From contig CAVTPU010000001.1 in the NCBI GenBank assembly GCA_963736695.1, positions 1,426,001 through 1,490,000 of the forward strand: 64,000 bases of DNA. Direction: 5' to 3'. The DNA comes from CAVTPU01 sp963736695. GTDB taxonomy: Bacteria; Actinomycetota; Actinomycetes; Mycobacteriales; Micromonosporaceae. The notes under the pieces were generated by a model. The model was not told where the DNA came from and ran no database searches. It worked only from the letters and a program-made list of their open reading frames with translations. Made by a program: the position numbers and the translations under genes. Below, piece after piece: positions 1-9,183 of this stretch (positions are counted from its first letter, which is position 1; each line of letters begins with the position of its first letter).

Positions 1-2
1 AC

Positions 3-1010
3 GACCTCGATCGGCACACCCAGCTCGCCCGGGCCAAACTGCTCAACGTGCTCGCCGGCAGCTGGGTGGCACAGGGACTCTATGCGGTGGTCGACCTGGG
101 TCTGCCCGACTTGCTCGCCGACGGACCCGTCCCCGTCGGCCGGCTCGCCGCATTGTGTGACGCCGACGAACAGGCGCTCACCCGCGTTTTGCGTGCCTTG
201 ACGGCGTTGCGCTACTTCACCGAACCCGAGCCGGGGGTGTTCGGCCTCACGCCGGTGAGTGATCTTCTGCGCACGGGCGTCCCCGGCTCGGTGCGATCCC
301 ATGCGTTGGTGCAGGGCAACGAGATCTTCCGTTCGTTCGCGGAGATCGGGCGGACCGTGCGCACCGGGCGGCCGGCCTTCGAACACGTCTATGGCCAGTC
401 GTTCTATGACTACCTCGGTGAACACCCCGACGTGGCCGATCACTTCAACGCGTCGATGGGAAGTCAGCCTCACGCCGCCGATCTCGATGGCGCCGCGATC
501 GGTGCCGACGCCGTTGTGGTTGACGTCGGCGGCGGCACCGGCGCGCTGCTCATCGAGCTTCTCCGTGATCATCCACGCCGCCGGGGGGTGCTGGTCGAAC
601 TGCCCGGTGCGGTGCGGCTGGCACGGGAACGCCTCGACGCCGCGGGGCTCGCCGGCCGGGTCCAGTGCGTCGAGGGGAGTTTCTTCGCCGAACTGCCGAC
701 GGGCTGCGACGCCTATCTGTTGTCTCGCGTGCTGCACAACTGGACCGACGACGACGCCGTCGCGATCTTGCGACAAGTGCGCTCGGCCATGGCACCGGGA
801 AGCCGCCTGTTCATCTGCGAAGACGTGCGTCCAGAGCCCGGCGGCGGTAACGCCGCGCCGCCCAACCTCGTCGACCTGTTGATGCTCGTGACCCTCGACG
901 GCCACGACCGCACCGCGGCGGGCTATCAGGCGCTCGTCGTCGCCGCAGGCTTCGCGCCGGAGCACATCCGCACCATCGAGGGCGGCGCCTGGGAGGTGCT
1001 TCGAACATGA
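3..1010 (+). CDS. SAM-dependent O-methyltransferase, 5' end outside window
   Basis: Most of an O-methyltransferase of the small-molecule (Methyltransf_2) type, which moves a methyl group from SAM to a hydroxyl of a metabolite. The frame is open to the window edge and the first visible residues (DLDRHTQLARAKLLN) read like the usual N-terminal dimerisation helix, so the GTG at 48 is probably internal and the true start lies upstream. A winged-helix dimerisation part is followed by the glycine-rich SAM loop VVDVGGGTGALL and by LSRVLHNWTDDDA, where the His sits at the position of the general base in this family. The stop overlaps the next start (ATGA at 1007), so it is translationally coupled to the E1 genes and the P450. 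The substrate cannot be read from sequence; a tailoring role in a specialised pathway is inferred from the neighbours. Confidence 0.85.
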   Translation, partial: DLDRHTQLARAKLLNVLAGSWVAQGLYAVVDLGLPDLLADGPVPVGRLAALCDADEQALTRVLRALTALRYFTEPEPGVFGLTPVSDLLRTGVPGSVRSHALVQGNEIFRSFAEIGRTVRTGRPAFEHVYGQSFYDYLGEHPDVADHFNASMGSQPHAADLDGAAIGADAVVVDVGGGTGALLIELLRDHPRRRGVLVELPGAVRLARERLDAAGLAGRVQCVEGSFFAELPTGCDAYLLSRVLHNWTDDDAVAILRQVRSAMAPGSRLFICEDVRPEPGGGNAAPPNLVDLLMLVTLDGHDRTAAGYQALVVAAGFAPEHIRTIEGGAWEVLRT

Positions 1011-2008
1011 CCATTATGGACACACAGCTATACCGCATGATCCGGCTGATCCGCCGGTTCGACGAGCGGGCCATCGACCTCGTGCGTTCCGGGGAGATCA
1101 TCGGCGGCATTCACCCCTACATCGGCCAAGAGGCCATCGCGGCGGGTGTCTGCGCGGCGCTGCGTCCCGACGACGTCATCACCAGCACCCACCGTGGCCA
1201 CGGGCACGTGCTCGCCAAGGGCGCCGACCCGCTGCGAATGATGGCCGAGCTCACCGGTCGGGTCGACGGACTCAACCGGGGGCGGGGCGGGTCAATGCAC
1301 GCGGCGGACGTGAGCCTCGGGATCTTCGGCGCGAACGGGATCGTCGGCGCGGGTGCGCCGATCGCCGCTGGCGCGGCGTGGGCGACCCGGCGTGCCGGTG
1401 GCGACCAGGTCGCGGTGAGCTTCTTCGGTGACGGCGCTGTCAATCAAGGCGTTGTGCTCGAGACCTTCAACCTCGCGGCACTATGGCGGGTCCCGGTCAT
1501 CTTCGTCTGCGAGAACAACGGATATGCCACCACGCTCACCGTCGAGCGGGGCGTCGCGGGCAGCATCACCGGGCGCGCCGAGGCGTTCGGCATCCCCACG
1601 TCCACCGTGGACGGAATGGACGCGCGCGCCGTGCTCGACGCCGCGACCCAGGCCGTGCGGCAGGCGCGCGACGGCGCGGGCCCGTCCCTGCTGGAGTGTC
1701 ACACCTATCGCTTCGACGCGCACCACACCTGGGAGCACTCCGCCCGCGCCAACTATCGCGATCCGGAGGAGGTGACGCGAGGCCGGTCTCGTGATCCGCT
1801 GACGGTCCAGGGTGCCCGACTCGACGACACCGACCGCGCTCGCCTCGACGCCGAGGTGGAGACCGTCATAGACGCCGCGGTGGAGTTCGCACGACAGAGC
1901 CCAAGGCCGGACCCGGCCCACGCGATGAATCACCTTTATGCCACCGGGCTGCGTGTGCGCGCGGGTGACGGGTCCTTGACCAACACCACGTCGGCGGAGG
2001 CGCGTTAG
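1007..2008 (+). CDS. Thiamine-dependent 2-oxoacid dehydrogenase E1 alpha subunit
   Basis: Alpha subunit of a pyruvate/branched-chain/acetoin-type dehydrogenase E1, which with the beta subunit decarboxylates a 2-oxoacid on thiamine diphosphate. At 333 residues it has the family's usual length. The N-terminal YRMIRLIRRFDERA and HPYIGQEAIAAGV blocks, the RGRGGSMH loop and the ThDP-binding motif from FFGDGAVNQG to CENNGYA (GDG...NN) are all intact. It overlaps the methyltransferase stop by 4 bases and lies 2 bases before E1 beta. No E2 or E3 gene is adjacent, so the pair may borrow the housekeeping E2/E3 or make an unusual acyl unit for the pathway encoded here. The oxoacid used is not predictable from the motifs alone. 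Confidence 0.9.
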   Translation: MTIMDTQLYRMIRLIRRFDERAIDLVRSGEIIGGIHPYIGQEAIAAGVCAALRPDDVITSTHRGHGHVLAKGADPLRMMAELTGRVDGLNRGRGGSMHAADVSLGIFGANGIVGAGAPIAAGAAWATRRAGGDQVAVSFFGDGAVNQGVVLETFNLAALWRVPVIFVCENNGYATTLTVERGVAGSITGRAEAFGIPTSTVDGMDARAVLDAATQAVRQARDGAGPSLLECHTYRFDAHHTWEHSARANYRDPEEVTRGRSRDPLTVQGARLDDTDRARLDAEVETVIDAAVEFARQSPRPDPAHAMNHLYATGLRVRAGDGSLTNTTSAEAR

Positions 2009-2010
2009 GC

Positions 2011-3021
2011 ATGGCCAGACTCTCCTATCTCAAGGCACTTCAACGGGCCCTGCACGACGAGATGGCCCGAGACGAGGCTGTCTGCGTCTTCGGCGAGGAC
2101 ATCGGGGTGGCGGTCAACAACGTCACCGCCGGTTTGCTCGCCACATATGGGCCGGACCGAGTGGTCGACACGCCGCTCTCCGAACAGGCTTTCACGAGTT
2201 TCGCCACCGGCGCCGCGCTCGCGGGAATGCGGCCTGTCATCGAGTTTCAGATCCCTTCACTGCTTTTTCTCGTCTTCGAACAGATCGTCAACCAGGCCCA
2301 CAAGTTCTCTCTCATGACCGGCGGGCAGGTCAAGGTGCCGGTCACCTACTTCGTACCCGGATCTGGTTCGAAGACTGGATGGGCCGGCCAGCACTCCGAT
2401 CATCCATATAGTCTCTTCGTGCACGCGGGGGTGAAGACAGCCGTTCCGTCCACTCCGGCTGACGCCTATGGGCTGCTCGCCACCGCGATCCGCGATGACG
2501 ACCCGGTCGTGCTTTTCGCGCCGGCAGCCGCGCTCACCCTGCGAGACGATGTCGATCTGGCCGCGCTCAGCCCGGTGCCGCTCGGCGTCGGCGCGGTGCG
2601 TCGCAGTGGAACCGACGTCACCGTGGTCGCCGTCGGACATCTCGTCCCGACGGCACTGGGGGTGGCCGAGGCCGTCGCCGATGAGATCTCCGTCGAGGTG
2701 TTCGACCCACGCTCGCTTCATCCCTTCGACTGGTCAGGCCTTTTCCAGTCGGTGCGCAAGACCCGCCGGCTGGTTGTGATTGACGACTCCAACCGCGCCT
2801 GCGGCATCGGCGGCGAGATCATCTCCACAGTGGTGGAACAGATCGAGCTCGCCTCGGCGCCACGCCGCATCACCCGACCCGACGGCGCGGTGCTGCCGTT
2901 CGCGCGAGAACTCGACCTCGCCGTGCAGCCCGACGCCGATCAGCTGACAGCCGTGCTGCGCGAGATGTCGCGGGGCACGAGCCTCGGATCACCGAACATC
3001 GAGAGGCGTGGCGACGCATGA
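2011..3021 (+). CDS. Thiamine-dependent 2-oxoacid dehydrogenase E1 beta subunit
   Basis: Beta subunit partner of the preceding E1 alpha (336 residues, normal length). The N-terminal pyrimidine-binding domain shows FGEDIGV, the DTPLSEQAF segment with the Glu that activates thiamine, and FEQIVNQAHK. The C-terminal transketolase-like domain carries the VFDPRSLHPFDW and VVIDDSNRACGIGGEI segments. In well-studied family members the loop after the tyrosine/glycine segment reads GGxxGxGxxHS; here it is PGSGSKTGWAGQHSDHPY, so the HS pair is kept. The stop overlaps the P450 start by 4 bases (ATGA at 3018), which keeps the four genes in one coupled operon. Confidence 0.9.
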   Translation: MARLSYLKALQRALHDEMARDEAVCVFGEDIGVAVNNVTAGLLATYGPDRVVDTPLSEQAFTSFATGAALAGMRPVIEFQIPSLLFLVFEQIVNQAHKFSLMTGGQVKVPVTYFVPGSGSKTGWAGQHSDHPYSLFVHAGVKTAVPSTPADAYGLLATAIRDDDPVVLFAPAAALTLRDDVDLAALSPVPLGVGAVRRSGTDVTVVAVGHLVPTALGVAEAVADEISVEVFDPRSLHPFDWSGLFQSVRKTRRLVVIDDSNRACGIGGEIISTVVEQIELASAPRRITRPDGAVLPFARELDLAVQPDADQLTAVLREMSRGTSLGSPNIERRGDA

Positions 3022-4241
3022 CATCGACAATATCCCTGGCCGCATTGTCCACACCGGAGGGTCGTGTCGATCCATACGCCCACTACGCGGCGATGCATGC
3101 CGCCGGCACGGTGCACCGAGTCGAGGGTGGCAACGGCATCGATCTGGCGGTCACCGGCTATGACGCGGTGAGCGCCGTGCTGCGCAACCCGAGCCTTCGG
3201 GTCATCGATGCCCCCCAGCCGACGGCCGAGGAGTGGCATGACCAGCCGACCCGGTCGGTCTTGTTCAACTCGGTGATGTTCACCAACGAGCCCCGACACG
3301 CGCGGATGCGGCGCACGTTCAATCAGGTATTCACCGCCCGCCGGGTCGCCGCGATGGAGCCGGCGATCGACGCGATCGCGACCCGGCTTCTCACGAGCAT
3401 CACCGCTCGCGCGTCCCAACCCATCGATTTCATGGCCGAATTCGCCTATCCATTGCCGAGCGACGTGATGGGTGAGCTGCTCGGGGTGCCGGACTCGGAC
3501 CGCGAGTGGTATCAGCCACGGGCGCTGGCGATCGGGGCGATCCTCGAACTTGGTGGATCCACTGTGGAGGGAATGCGTCGCGCCGACGAGTCGTCGATGG
3601 AGCTCGCGGACTATTTCGCCCGTCTCGCCGACGCCCGACGGGCCGAGCCCCGCGACGACGTAGTCACGGCGCTCACTCAGGCCGCCGACGCCGAGGATGC
3701 GCCGCTCTCGCCGGAGGAGCTGCTCGCGAACCTCATCGTGTTGTTCAACGCGGGATTCGTCACCACCACCCACCTGCTCGGCAATGGGCTCGCGCTGCTG
3801 TTGGAGCGCCCCGAGCTCGTGCCGGCGTTGCGCGCCCAGCCCGACGGGTGGGCGGATTTCGTCGAGGAGGTGCTGCGTTTCGAACTTCCGGTGCACTTCG
3901 TCATGCGTTATGCCGCCGAGCCCACGGCGATCGATGGCGAGCCCGTGGCCGCTGGCGAGCGCATCATGGTGCTGCTCGGCGCGGCCAACCGGGACCCGCG
4001 GCGCTTCGCCGACCCCGACACGTTCACCCCGGGCCGTTCAGGTCCGGCCCCGCTGAGCTTCGGAATCGGCGCCCATCACTGTGTGGGCGCCGCGCTCGCC
4101 CGACTCGAAGGCAAACGCGGCTTCGTCCGGTTTCTCGACCAGTTCGACCCGATCGTCCTGGCCGAGAAACCGCCGGCTCCACGTCAAATGATTCTTCGAG
4201 GGTACGACGAATTGTGGCTCACTCTCGAGGCGAAGCGCTGA
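3018..4241 (+). CDS. Cytochrome P450
   Basis: Soluble bacterial class I P450 of 407 residues, which would oxidise a small organic substrate using O2 and electrons from a ferredoxin. All signatures are present: the I-helix oxygen-activation motif AGFVTTT near residues 245-251, the K-helix EVLR (284-287), and the haem loop FGIGAHHCVG with Cys355 as the axial ligand. No ferredoxin or reductase gene is adjacent. It is translationally coupled to E1 beta. Its last 23 bases overlap the 3' end of the convergent MFS gene, a tight tail-to-tail packing. The pathway product is unknown. Confidence 0.93.
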   Translation: MTSTISLAALSTPEGRVDPYAHYAAMHAAGTVHRVEGGNGIDLAVTGYDAVSAVLRNPSLRVIDAPQPTAEEWHDQPTRSVLFNSVMFTNEPRHARMRRTFNQVFTARRVAAMEPAIDAIATRLLTSITARASQPIDFMAEFAYPLPSDVMGELLGVPDSDREWYQPRALAIGAILELGGSTVEGMRRADESSMELADYFARLADARRAEPRDDVVTALTQAADAEDAPLSPEELLANLIVLFNAGFVTTTHLLGNGLALLLERPELVPALRAQPDGWADFVEEVLRFELPVHFVMRYAAEPTAIDGEPVAAGERIMVLLGAANRDPRRFADPDTFTPGRSGPAPLSFGIGAHHCVGAALARLEGKRGFVRFLDQFDPIVLAEKPPAPRQMILRGYDELWLTLEAKR

Positions 4242-5853
4242 TCTGTGGGCCCGCCGGCGGCGGGCGCACATCGACCTGTTCCACCATCTCGGTGAGCCCG
4301 GTGAGTTTCGCCTCCAGCTCGGCCAGTTCGGTGCGCATCCGCTCCACGTGGCGACTCGCCTCCGCGTGATCGGTGGTCAGCGCCTCTTCCACTCCCGAGT
4401 GCACTCCCGGCACGTCGAGAAGCGCCAGCAGGCTCATCGCCTCGGTCGACTTCACCGCGTGCCGGCTACCCATCAGGGCCCTGCCCCGACGCACCTCCAC
4501 CAGCCACTGCCCGTCGGTGTAGGCGAGAGTGACGGAGACTCGGCTCGGAAGGCGGGGCGCGGCCGCGACGCCGCGCGCAGAGTCGGTCGCCGGTGACCAC
4601 ACGCCTGCGGCGATGACCGGCACCAGCAACGCGACGAGGAAGAGACCCGTGGCGACGAGCACGGTGACGACGGGACTCCACCGCCCGAGCAGCCAGGCCC
4701 CGGCGATCGCCCCGATCGGGAGGCCGAGAGTCACGACCGATCCGACCGACGCACCCGCGACGCCGCGCAGTCGCGGCGGCAGCCGGTCGGAGACCAGCGC
4801 CCCGGCGACCGGTGCGACGGTGGCCGACGCGGCTCCGGCGACGATCGCGGCGGCGACGACGAGCAACGTCGTCGGCGCGATGCCTGACGCGATGGCGACA
4901 ATGCCCCCACCGGTCAGATAGCCGGCGGCGGCCACGGCTAGGCGTGCGGGCCGGCGGGTCAGCCCGGCGTTGAGCAGTCCACCGAGGACCAATCCGGCGA
5001 CGAACGCGCCCGCGAGCAGTCCGAGCCCGTCGGCCGATGTCATCACGTCGCGGTTCCAGGAGGCGACGGCGAGCACGGCGGCGGCCTGACCGGTGAGGGT
5101 CGCCGCGAGCAGCGCCACGGCGAAACGCCGTACGGCCGGCTCTTCGACGAGGGCAGCGAGAGCGCCGGGCAGTCGCGAGGATGGGTCGGCGACCGCCGCG
5201 GCCGGGTCGGCGTGAGGCTGCGCTGGGTCGGCGACGGCCGTTGTTGGCCGCCTCCACGAGACGATCGCTCCGGCGGTGACTGCGAGCATCGCACTGAGCC
5301 ACAGCGCCCCGATCGCACCAAGCACGGTGGTGAGTGCCGCGACGGCCGCCGCGCCGAGGAAGACGAGCGACCGCGCGACGAGCTCTCGGGGCGGCACCGC
5401 GAAGACGTCGTCGTCGACCTCGGGCCGGTCCGGCACAAGCAGGTCGTGTGCCCGATCTCCGATGGCTCGGCTGAGTCCGGTCACGGCCGCGCCGACGAGC
5501 AACGGCGCGAGTGGCCCACTGTGGACGAACGCGAGTCCGGCGAGTGCGAGTGCGCTCACGAGATCCGCGCCAACGGCGATGGGCAGGGTACGCCCGACGC
5601 CGCCCGCTGGGTCGGCCAAGCGCACCCCTAGCGGGACGCCGATGAGATAGACGGCGGCCTGCACCGCCGACACGGTCGCGAGTCGACTCAGGTCGGCGGA
5701 GTCGGCCAACATCAACCACGCCACGACGAGGAAAGACGCGCGGGTGGCGAGGTCGGCGCACAGCTGGGCCGTCCGGGTGGCGTTGTACCAATCGGACCTT
5801 GTTCCGGTCGGTTCCGCCCGCACCGGTCGCGACTCGATGCCCGGTGGTGTCAT
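4219..5853 (-). CDS. MFS-type permease with a cytosolic C-terminal tail
   Basis: Integral membrane protein of 544 residues with about 12 hydrophobic segments between residues 25 and 430, resembling major facilitator exporters with degenerate signatures. After the last membrane segment there is a soluble tail of about 100 residues: a short beta-rich part (VTLAYTDGQWLVEV...) and then a heptad-like charged helix (HVERMRTELAELEAKLTGL) that could form a coiled coil. That tail is not typical of drug exporters. The start ATG overlaps the stop of the upstream acyl-CoA synthetase by 4 bases, so the two are one operon. A role in exporting the local product, or in resistance to it, is inferred from context only. 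Confidence 0.75.
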   Translation of the reverse strand: MTPPGIESRPVRAEPTGTRSDWYNATRTAQLCADLATRASFLVVAWLMLADSADLSRLATVSAVQAAVYLIGVPLGVRLADPAGGVGRTLPIAVGADLVSALALAGLAFVHSGPLAPLLVGAAVTGLSRAIGDRAHDLLVPDRPEVDDDVFAVPPRELVARSLVFLGAAAVAALTTVLGAIGALWLSAMLAVTAGAIVSWRRPTTAVADPAQPHADPAAAVADPSSRLPGALAALVEEPAVRRFAVALLAATLTGQAAAVLAVASWNRDVMTSADGLGLLAGAFVAGLVLGGLLNAGLTRRPARLAVAAAGYLTGGGIVAIASGIAPTTLLVVAAAIVAGAASATVAPVAGALVSDRLPPRLRGVAGASVGSVVTLGLPIGAIAGAWLLGRWSPVVTVLVATGLFLVALLVPVIAAGVWSPATDSARGVAAAPRLPSRVSVTLAYTDGQWLVEVRRGRALMGSRHAVKSTEAMSLLALLDVPGVHSGVEEALTTDHAEASRHVERMRTELAELEAKLTGLTEMVEQVDVRPPPAGPQISASPRE

Positions 5854-7520
5854 CGGTTCTCCTGACTCGCCGCGGTCATCGACTCATCGTGGTCGACGCC
5901 GCCTCGTGCCGTCGCGAGGTGACGCGACCGCAATGCCTTCTTGTCCACTTTGCCGAATCCCGTGAGCGGAAAATCATCGAGGAAGTCGACGGTCCTCGGC
6001 GCCCACAGCTCGTTGAGTCGGGCGACGACGTGTGCGCGCAGATCGTCGGCGGTCACTGTAGCCCCTTCGATGGTCTGCACATATGCGTGCACCACTTCAC
6101 CCACCTCGTCGTCGGGCACACCGATCACGGCCGCAGCGCGCACGTGTGGGTGCGTCGCGAGGGCGTCTTCGACCGGACGGCAGAAGATGTTGACCCCACC
6201 GAGACTCGTGATGATCATATCTTTCGCGCGGTCGACGAGATAGAGATAACCCTCTTCGTCGAAATGCCCGATGTCGCCGGTGGCGAGCCAGCCGCCCACC
6301 AGGGTCTGCCTGGTGAGTTCCGGCATTCGCCAATAGCCGCCCATCACATATGGTCCGGCGACGAAGACCTCGCCGTCGATCCCGGGCTCACAGTCGCCGC
6401 CCGCGTCGTCACGCACCTCGACCCGCATTCCTGGCCAGGCCCGGCCGCATGACGCGAGGCGCTGCGGATGCCCGGGAACGTGGTCGAGATCGGGCAATGC
6501 GGTGATGAATGGCACCTCACTCATGCCATAGACGATGCGCAGCACTGGGCCGAACCGGTCGATCGCCTGCGCGAGGCGAGCCGGCGACGCGGGGGCCGCG
6601 CTGATGGTGAGGCTGCGCAGGCTGCTCATGTCGACGTCGTCGAGGAGCGGATCGTCGAGCAAGGAATAAAGCATCGCGGGTGACAACAGCGAGCTGCTGA
6701 TCCGTTCCCGTTCGACCGTTCGAAGAAAGATTTCGTTGGTCACTCCCTCGACCATCACCAACAGACCGCCGCTGAAGAGGGTCATCAGGTCTGCGGTCTG
6801 AGCGCCGACATGCCAGCAACCGGTGGCGACGAGATGGCGCAGTCGCGGTGCGTCGCTGGAGGCGAACCGCTCGGCGAAACTCAGCATGTCGAGGAAGAGA
6901 TCATGGCGGTGATGCACGAGTTTGGGCGTGCCGGTCGTGCCACTGGTCTGATATAGCGATTGTGGTGACGCGGTCACCGCAGCCGGGTCGAATGGCAACT
7001 CGGTCTCCAAAGGACCGTCGAGGAGATCCGGCCCGGCGCCGCCGGGGCCGAAACAGAAGACCGGCAACGGGGCGGCCGCGTCCGCCATCTCTCGACCGAG
7101 TTCGCCTAACGCACCCGAACCGTGACCGAGATTCAGCGGTGCGCGAGCGTCATAGATAAACGCATCAAGCTCGGCGAAACCAATGAAGTCACGACGGAAA
7201 TACTCTGGGGTGCTATGCGCGGTCCAAGCCGTGCGGCAACCCAGCAGGTGGGCGGCGAGCTGCAGAAAAATGCCCTCAGCGGGATTGCTCACCAAGACGC
7301 CGAGGGCGGCTCCCGGTCGGATCCCGTGCCGCCACAACCGAGCGGCGAGCGTGGTCACCTCCGCATGCACCTGACGATAGGTGAATCTGCGACCGTCGCG
7401 CGCGACGATTGCCTCGGTGTCGCCATAGGAGGCGATCAGTTCCAAGCCGCGGCGGGCATAACTCGTGCCGGGCGCGCCTCGGTCGTCCGAGCTTTCCCGT
7501 TGTTCCACTGTGTACGCCAT
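5850..7520 (-). CDS. AMP-dependent acyl-CoA synthetase / acid-CoA ligase
   Basis: ANL-superfamily adenylating enzyme that activates a carboxylic acid as acyl-AMP, usually followed by transfer to CoA. The start chosen gives 556 residues beginning MAYTVEQRES; a longer frame to 7727 is open, but its extra 69 residues are not protein-like. Core motifs are intact: the P-loop YQTSGTTGTPK, the A5 motif YGMSEVP, GWLATGDIGHFDEEGYLYLVDR, the hinge DRAKDMI, and the C-terminal PLTGFGKVDKKAL with the catalytic lysine. It is coupled to the MFS gene downstream (ATGA). A role in loading or degrading an acid in the adjacent pathway is likely; the specificity pocket cannot be assigned by eye. Confidence 0.9.
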   Translation of the reverse strand: MAYTVEQRESSDDRGAPGTSYARRGLELIASYGDTEAIVARDGRRFTYRQVHAEVTTLAARLWRHGIRPGAALGVLVSNPAEGIFLQLAAHLLGCRTAWTAHSTPEYFRRDFIGFAELDAFIYDARAPLNLGHGSGALGELGREMADAAAPLPVFCFGPGGAGPDLLDGPLETELPFDPAAVTASPQSLYQTSGTTGTPKLVHHRHDLFLDMLSFAERFASSDAPRLRHLVATGCWHVGAQTADLMTLFSGGLLVMVEGVTNEIFLRTVERERISSSLLSPAMLYSLLDDPLLDDVDMSSLRSLTISAAPASPARLAQAIDRFGPVLRIVYGMSEVPFITALPDLDHVPGHPQRLASCGRAWPGMRVEVRDDAGGDCEPGIDGEVFVAGPYVMGGYWRMPELTRQTLVGGWLATGDIGHFDEEGYLYLVDRAKDMIITSLGGVNIFCRPVEDALATHPHVRAAAVIGVPDDEVGEVVHAYVQTIEGATVTADDLRAHVVARLNELWAPRTVDFLDDFPLTGFGKVDKKALRSRHLATARGGVDHDESMTAASQENR

Positions 7521-7794
7521 TGTTTTCGCACTCTCTGTCACGCTGCTCTCGCTCTTGAGCAGTATTGACCTATTGTTGGATATTCGCTTCCCCCAGTTGT
7601 GTCGATGTGGCGGTCCAGAACGGCGAACACTTCTCATCCGGCTCCACTGTCCTCTCGCCACACATGAGAGATACGATGCCCGCAGCACCATGCTTTCCGC
7701 CAGTCGAACAGTGCGGACATATTTCATCGTCCCGCATTCACCTGGCCCGCGCCACCGGCGTCATTCTTCCCATGACTATGAAAGGTTCGCATCC

Positions 7795-9078
7795 ATGAGC
7801 AGCCCCCGGAAGCGGCAAATCCTGCTGACTCTGGTGACCGTCGCGGTGCTGGCGTCGACCGCGCTGGTCGCGACAGCGCGCGGCATCACCTCCCCCGAAC
7901 CGGCCGAGGCGTGGGTCGGATCGTGGTCGGCCGCCCTCACACCCGCCGGAGTCGGCCCGGCCCCGTGGCTCCCGAAAGAGGGCTTCACCAACAAGACCAT
8001 CCGGATGGTCGTGCACACCTCGGCGGGCGGAAGCAAATCACGCATCCGACTGTCCAATCGTTATGGCGCCAAGCCACTCACCGTCGGCCACGCCTCGTTG
8101 GCGAAGCCATGGAAGGAGGCGGGTGCCGGCGATCTCACCCCGGGCTCAGCGAATGAGGTGACGTTCAACGGACAGAAGTCGGTCACGATTCCCGCCGGCG
8201 GGGTCGCGGTGAGTGACGCGGTCACGATGGACATTCCGTGGGCGGGCGACGTCGCGGTGAGTATTTTCCTGCCCGGGCCGACCGGTCCGGCGACCTGGCA
8301 CTGGGCCGCGAAACAGACGTCGTTCATCGGACCGGGAGACGTCACCACCTCCGCCTCCGGCGCGGCCCTATCGACCACGGCCAACAGCTGGTTTTATCTC
8401 GCCGGCGTCGATGTTCTCAACCGCAGTGGCGAAGGCGCGATCGCGGTTCTCGGCGACTCCATCACCGATGGTTTCGGCAGCACCTCCAACGCCAGCCACC
8501 GGTGGACCGACTATCTCTCGGCTCGACTCAACAAGACCGGCGAGAACGGACGCGCCCCCGGCGTGCTCAATCTCGGCCTCTCCGGCAATCGTCTCAACAA
8601 GGATGGAACAGACTTCGGCTTCGCTCCCATGGGAGTCAACGCATCAGCCCGGTTCTATCCCGACGTGCTCAGCCAGACCGGCGTACGCATGGTCATCGTC
8701 GAACTCGGCATCAATGATGTCTGGATCAGTCACGACGAACCCGACAAAATCATCAGTTCGCTGCGGCAAATCGCCAGCGTCGCGCACCAGTCCGGACTCG
8801 CGGTCGTCGTCTGCACACTCATGCCGTGGAGTGGTTATGAGGCGTCGCCCGGAGCGAAGACATATTCCCCCACCATTGACTCGATCAGGCTCGCGGTCAA
8901 CTCATATATCCGCACTAATAGCGATTTTGATGCGGTGATCGATTTCGACGCCGTGATGCGCGATCCGGCGAACCCCAACAAACTACGTGCTGAATGGGAC
9001 AGTGGCGACCACATCCATCCCAATGACAAAGGAAACGAGGCGATGGCCAACGCCGTGTCCCTCGATGCGATCGACTGA
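7795..9078 (+). CDS. Secreted SGNH/GDSL hydrolase
   Basis: Exported esterase/lipase-type hydrolase of 427 residues. The ATG chosen has GAAAGG 9 bases upstream and is followed by a signal-anchor-like stretch (PRKRQILLTLVTVAVLASTALVATA). The N-terminal half after WVGSWSAALTPAG is a beta-rich domain. The catalytic half shows block I GDSITDGFGS (nucleophile Ser), block II LGLSGNRL, block III ELGINDVW and block V DSGDHIHPND (Asp and His). This layout is the XynE-like subgroup of SGNH hydrolases common in actinobacteria, often acting on esterified polysaccharides; the substrate is unknown. It is divergent from the acyl-CoA synthetase with about 270 bp between them. Confidence 0.88.
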   Translation: MSSPRKRQILLTLVTVAVLASTALVATARGITSPEPAEAWVGSWSAALTPAGVGPAPWLPKEGFTNKTIRMVVHTSAGGSKSRIRLSNRYGAKPLTVGHASLAKPWKEAGAGDLTPGSANEVTFNGQKSVTIPAGGVAVSDAVTMDIPWAGDVAVSIFLPGPTGPATWHWAAKQTSFIGPGDVTTSASGAALSTTANSWFYLAGVDVLNRSGEGAIAVLGDSITDGFGSTSNASHRWTDYLSARLNKTGENGRAPGVLNLGLSGNRLNKDGTDFGFAPMGVNASARFYPDVLSQTGVRMVIVELGINDVWISHDEPDKIISSLRQIASVAHQSGLAVVVCTLMPWSGYEASPGAKTYSPTIDSIRLAVNSYIRTNSDFDAVIDFDAVMRDPANPNKLRAEWDSGDHIHPNDKGNEAMANAVSLDAID

Positions 9079-9183
9079 TCGTCGTCGCGTGCGGCGATTC
9101 TCACGCGCGAGCGCCAGCGCCTCTTGTATAGATTGACTACTCCACCACTGGGTTTCCACGATCGTCTGGGGAGAGACGCTGAA

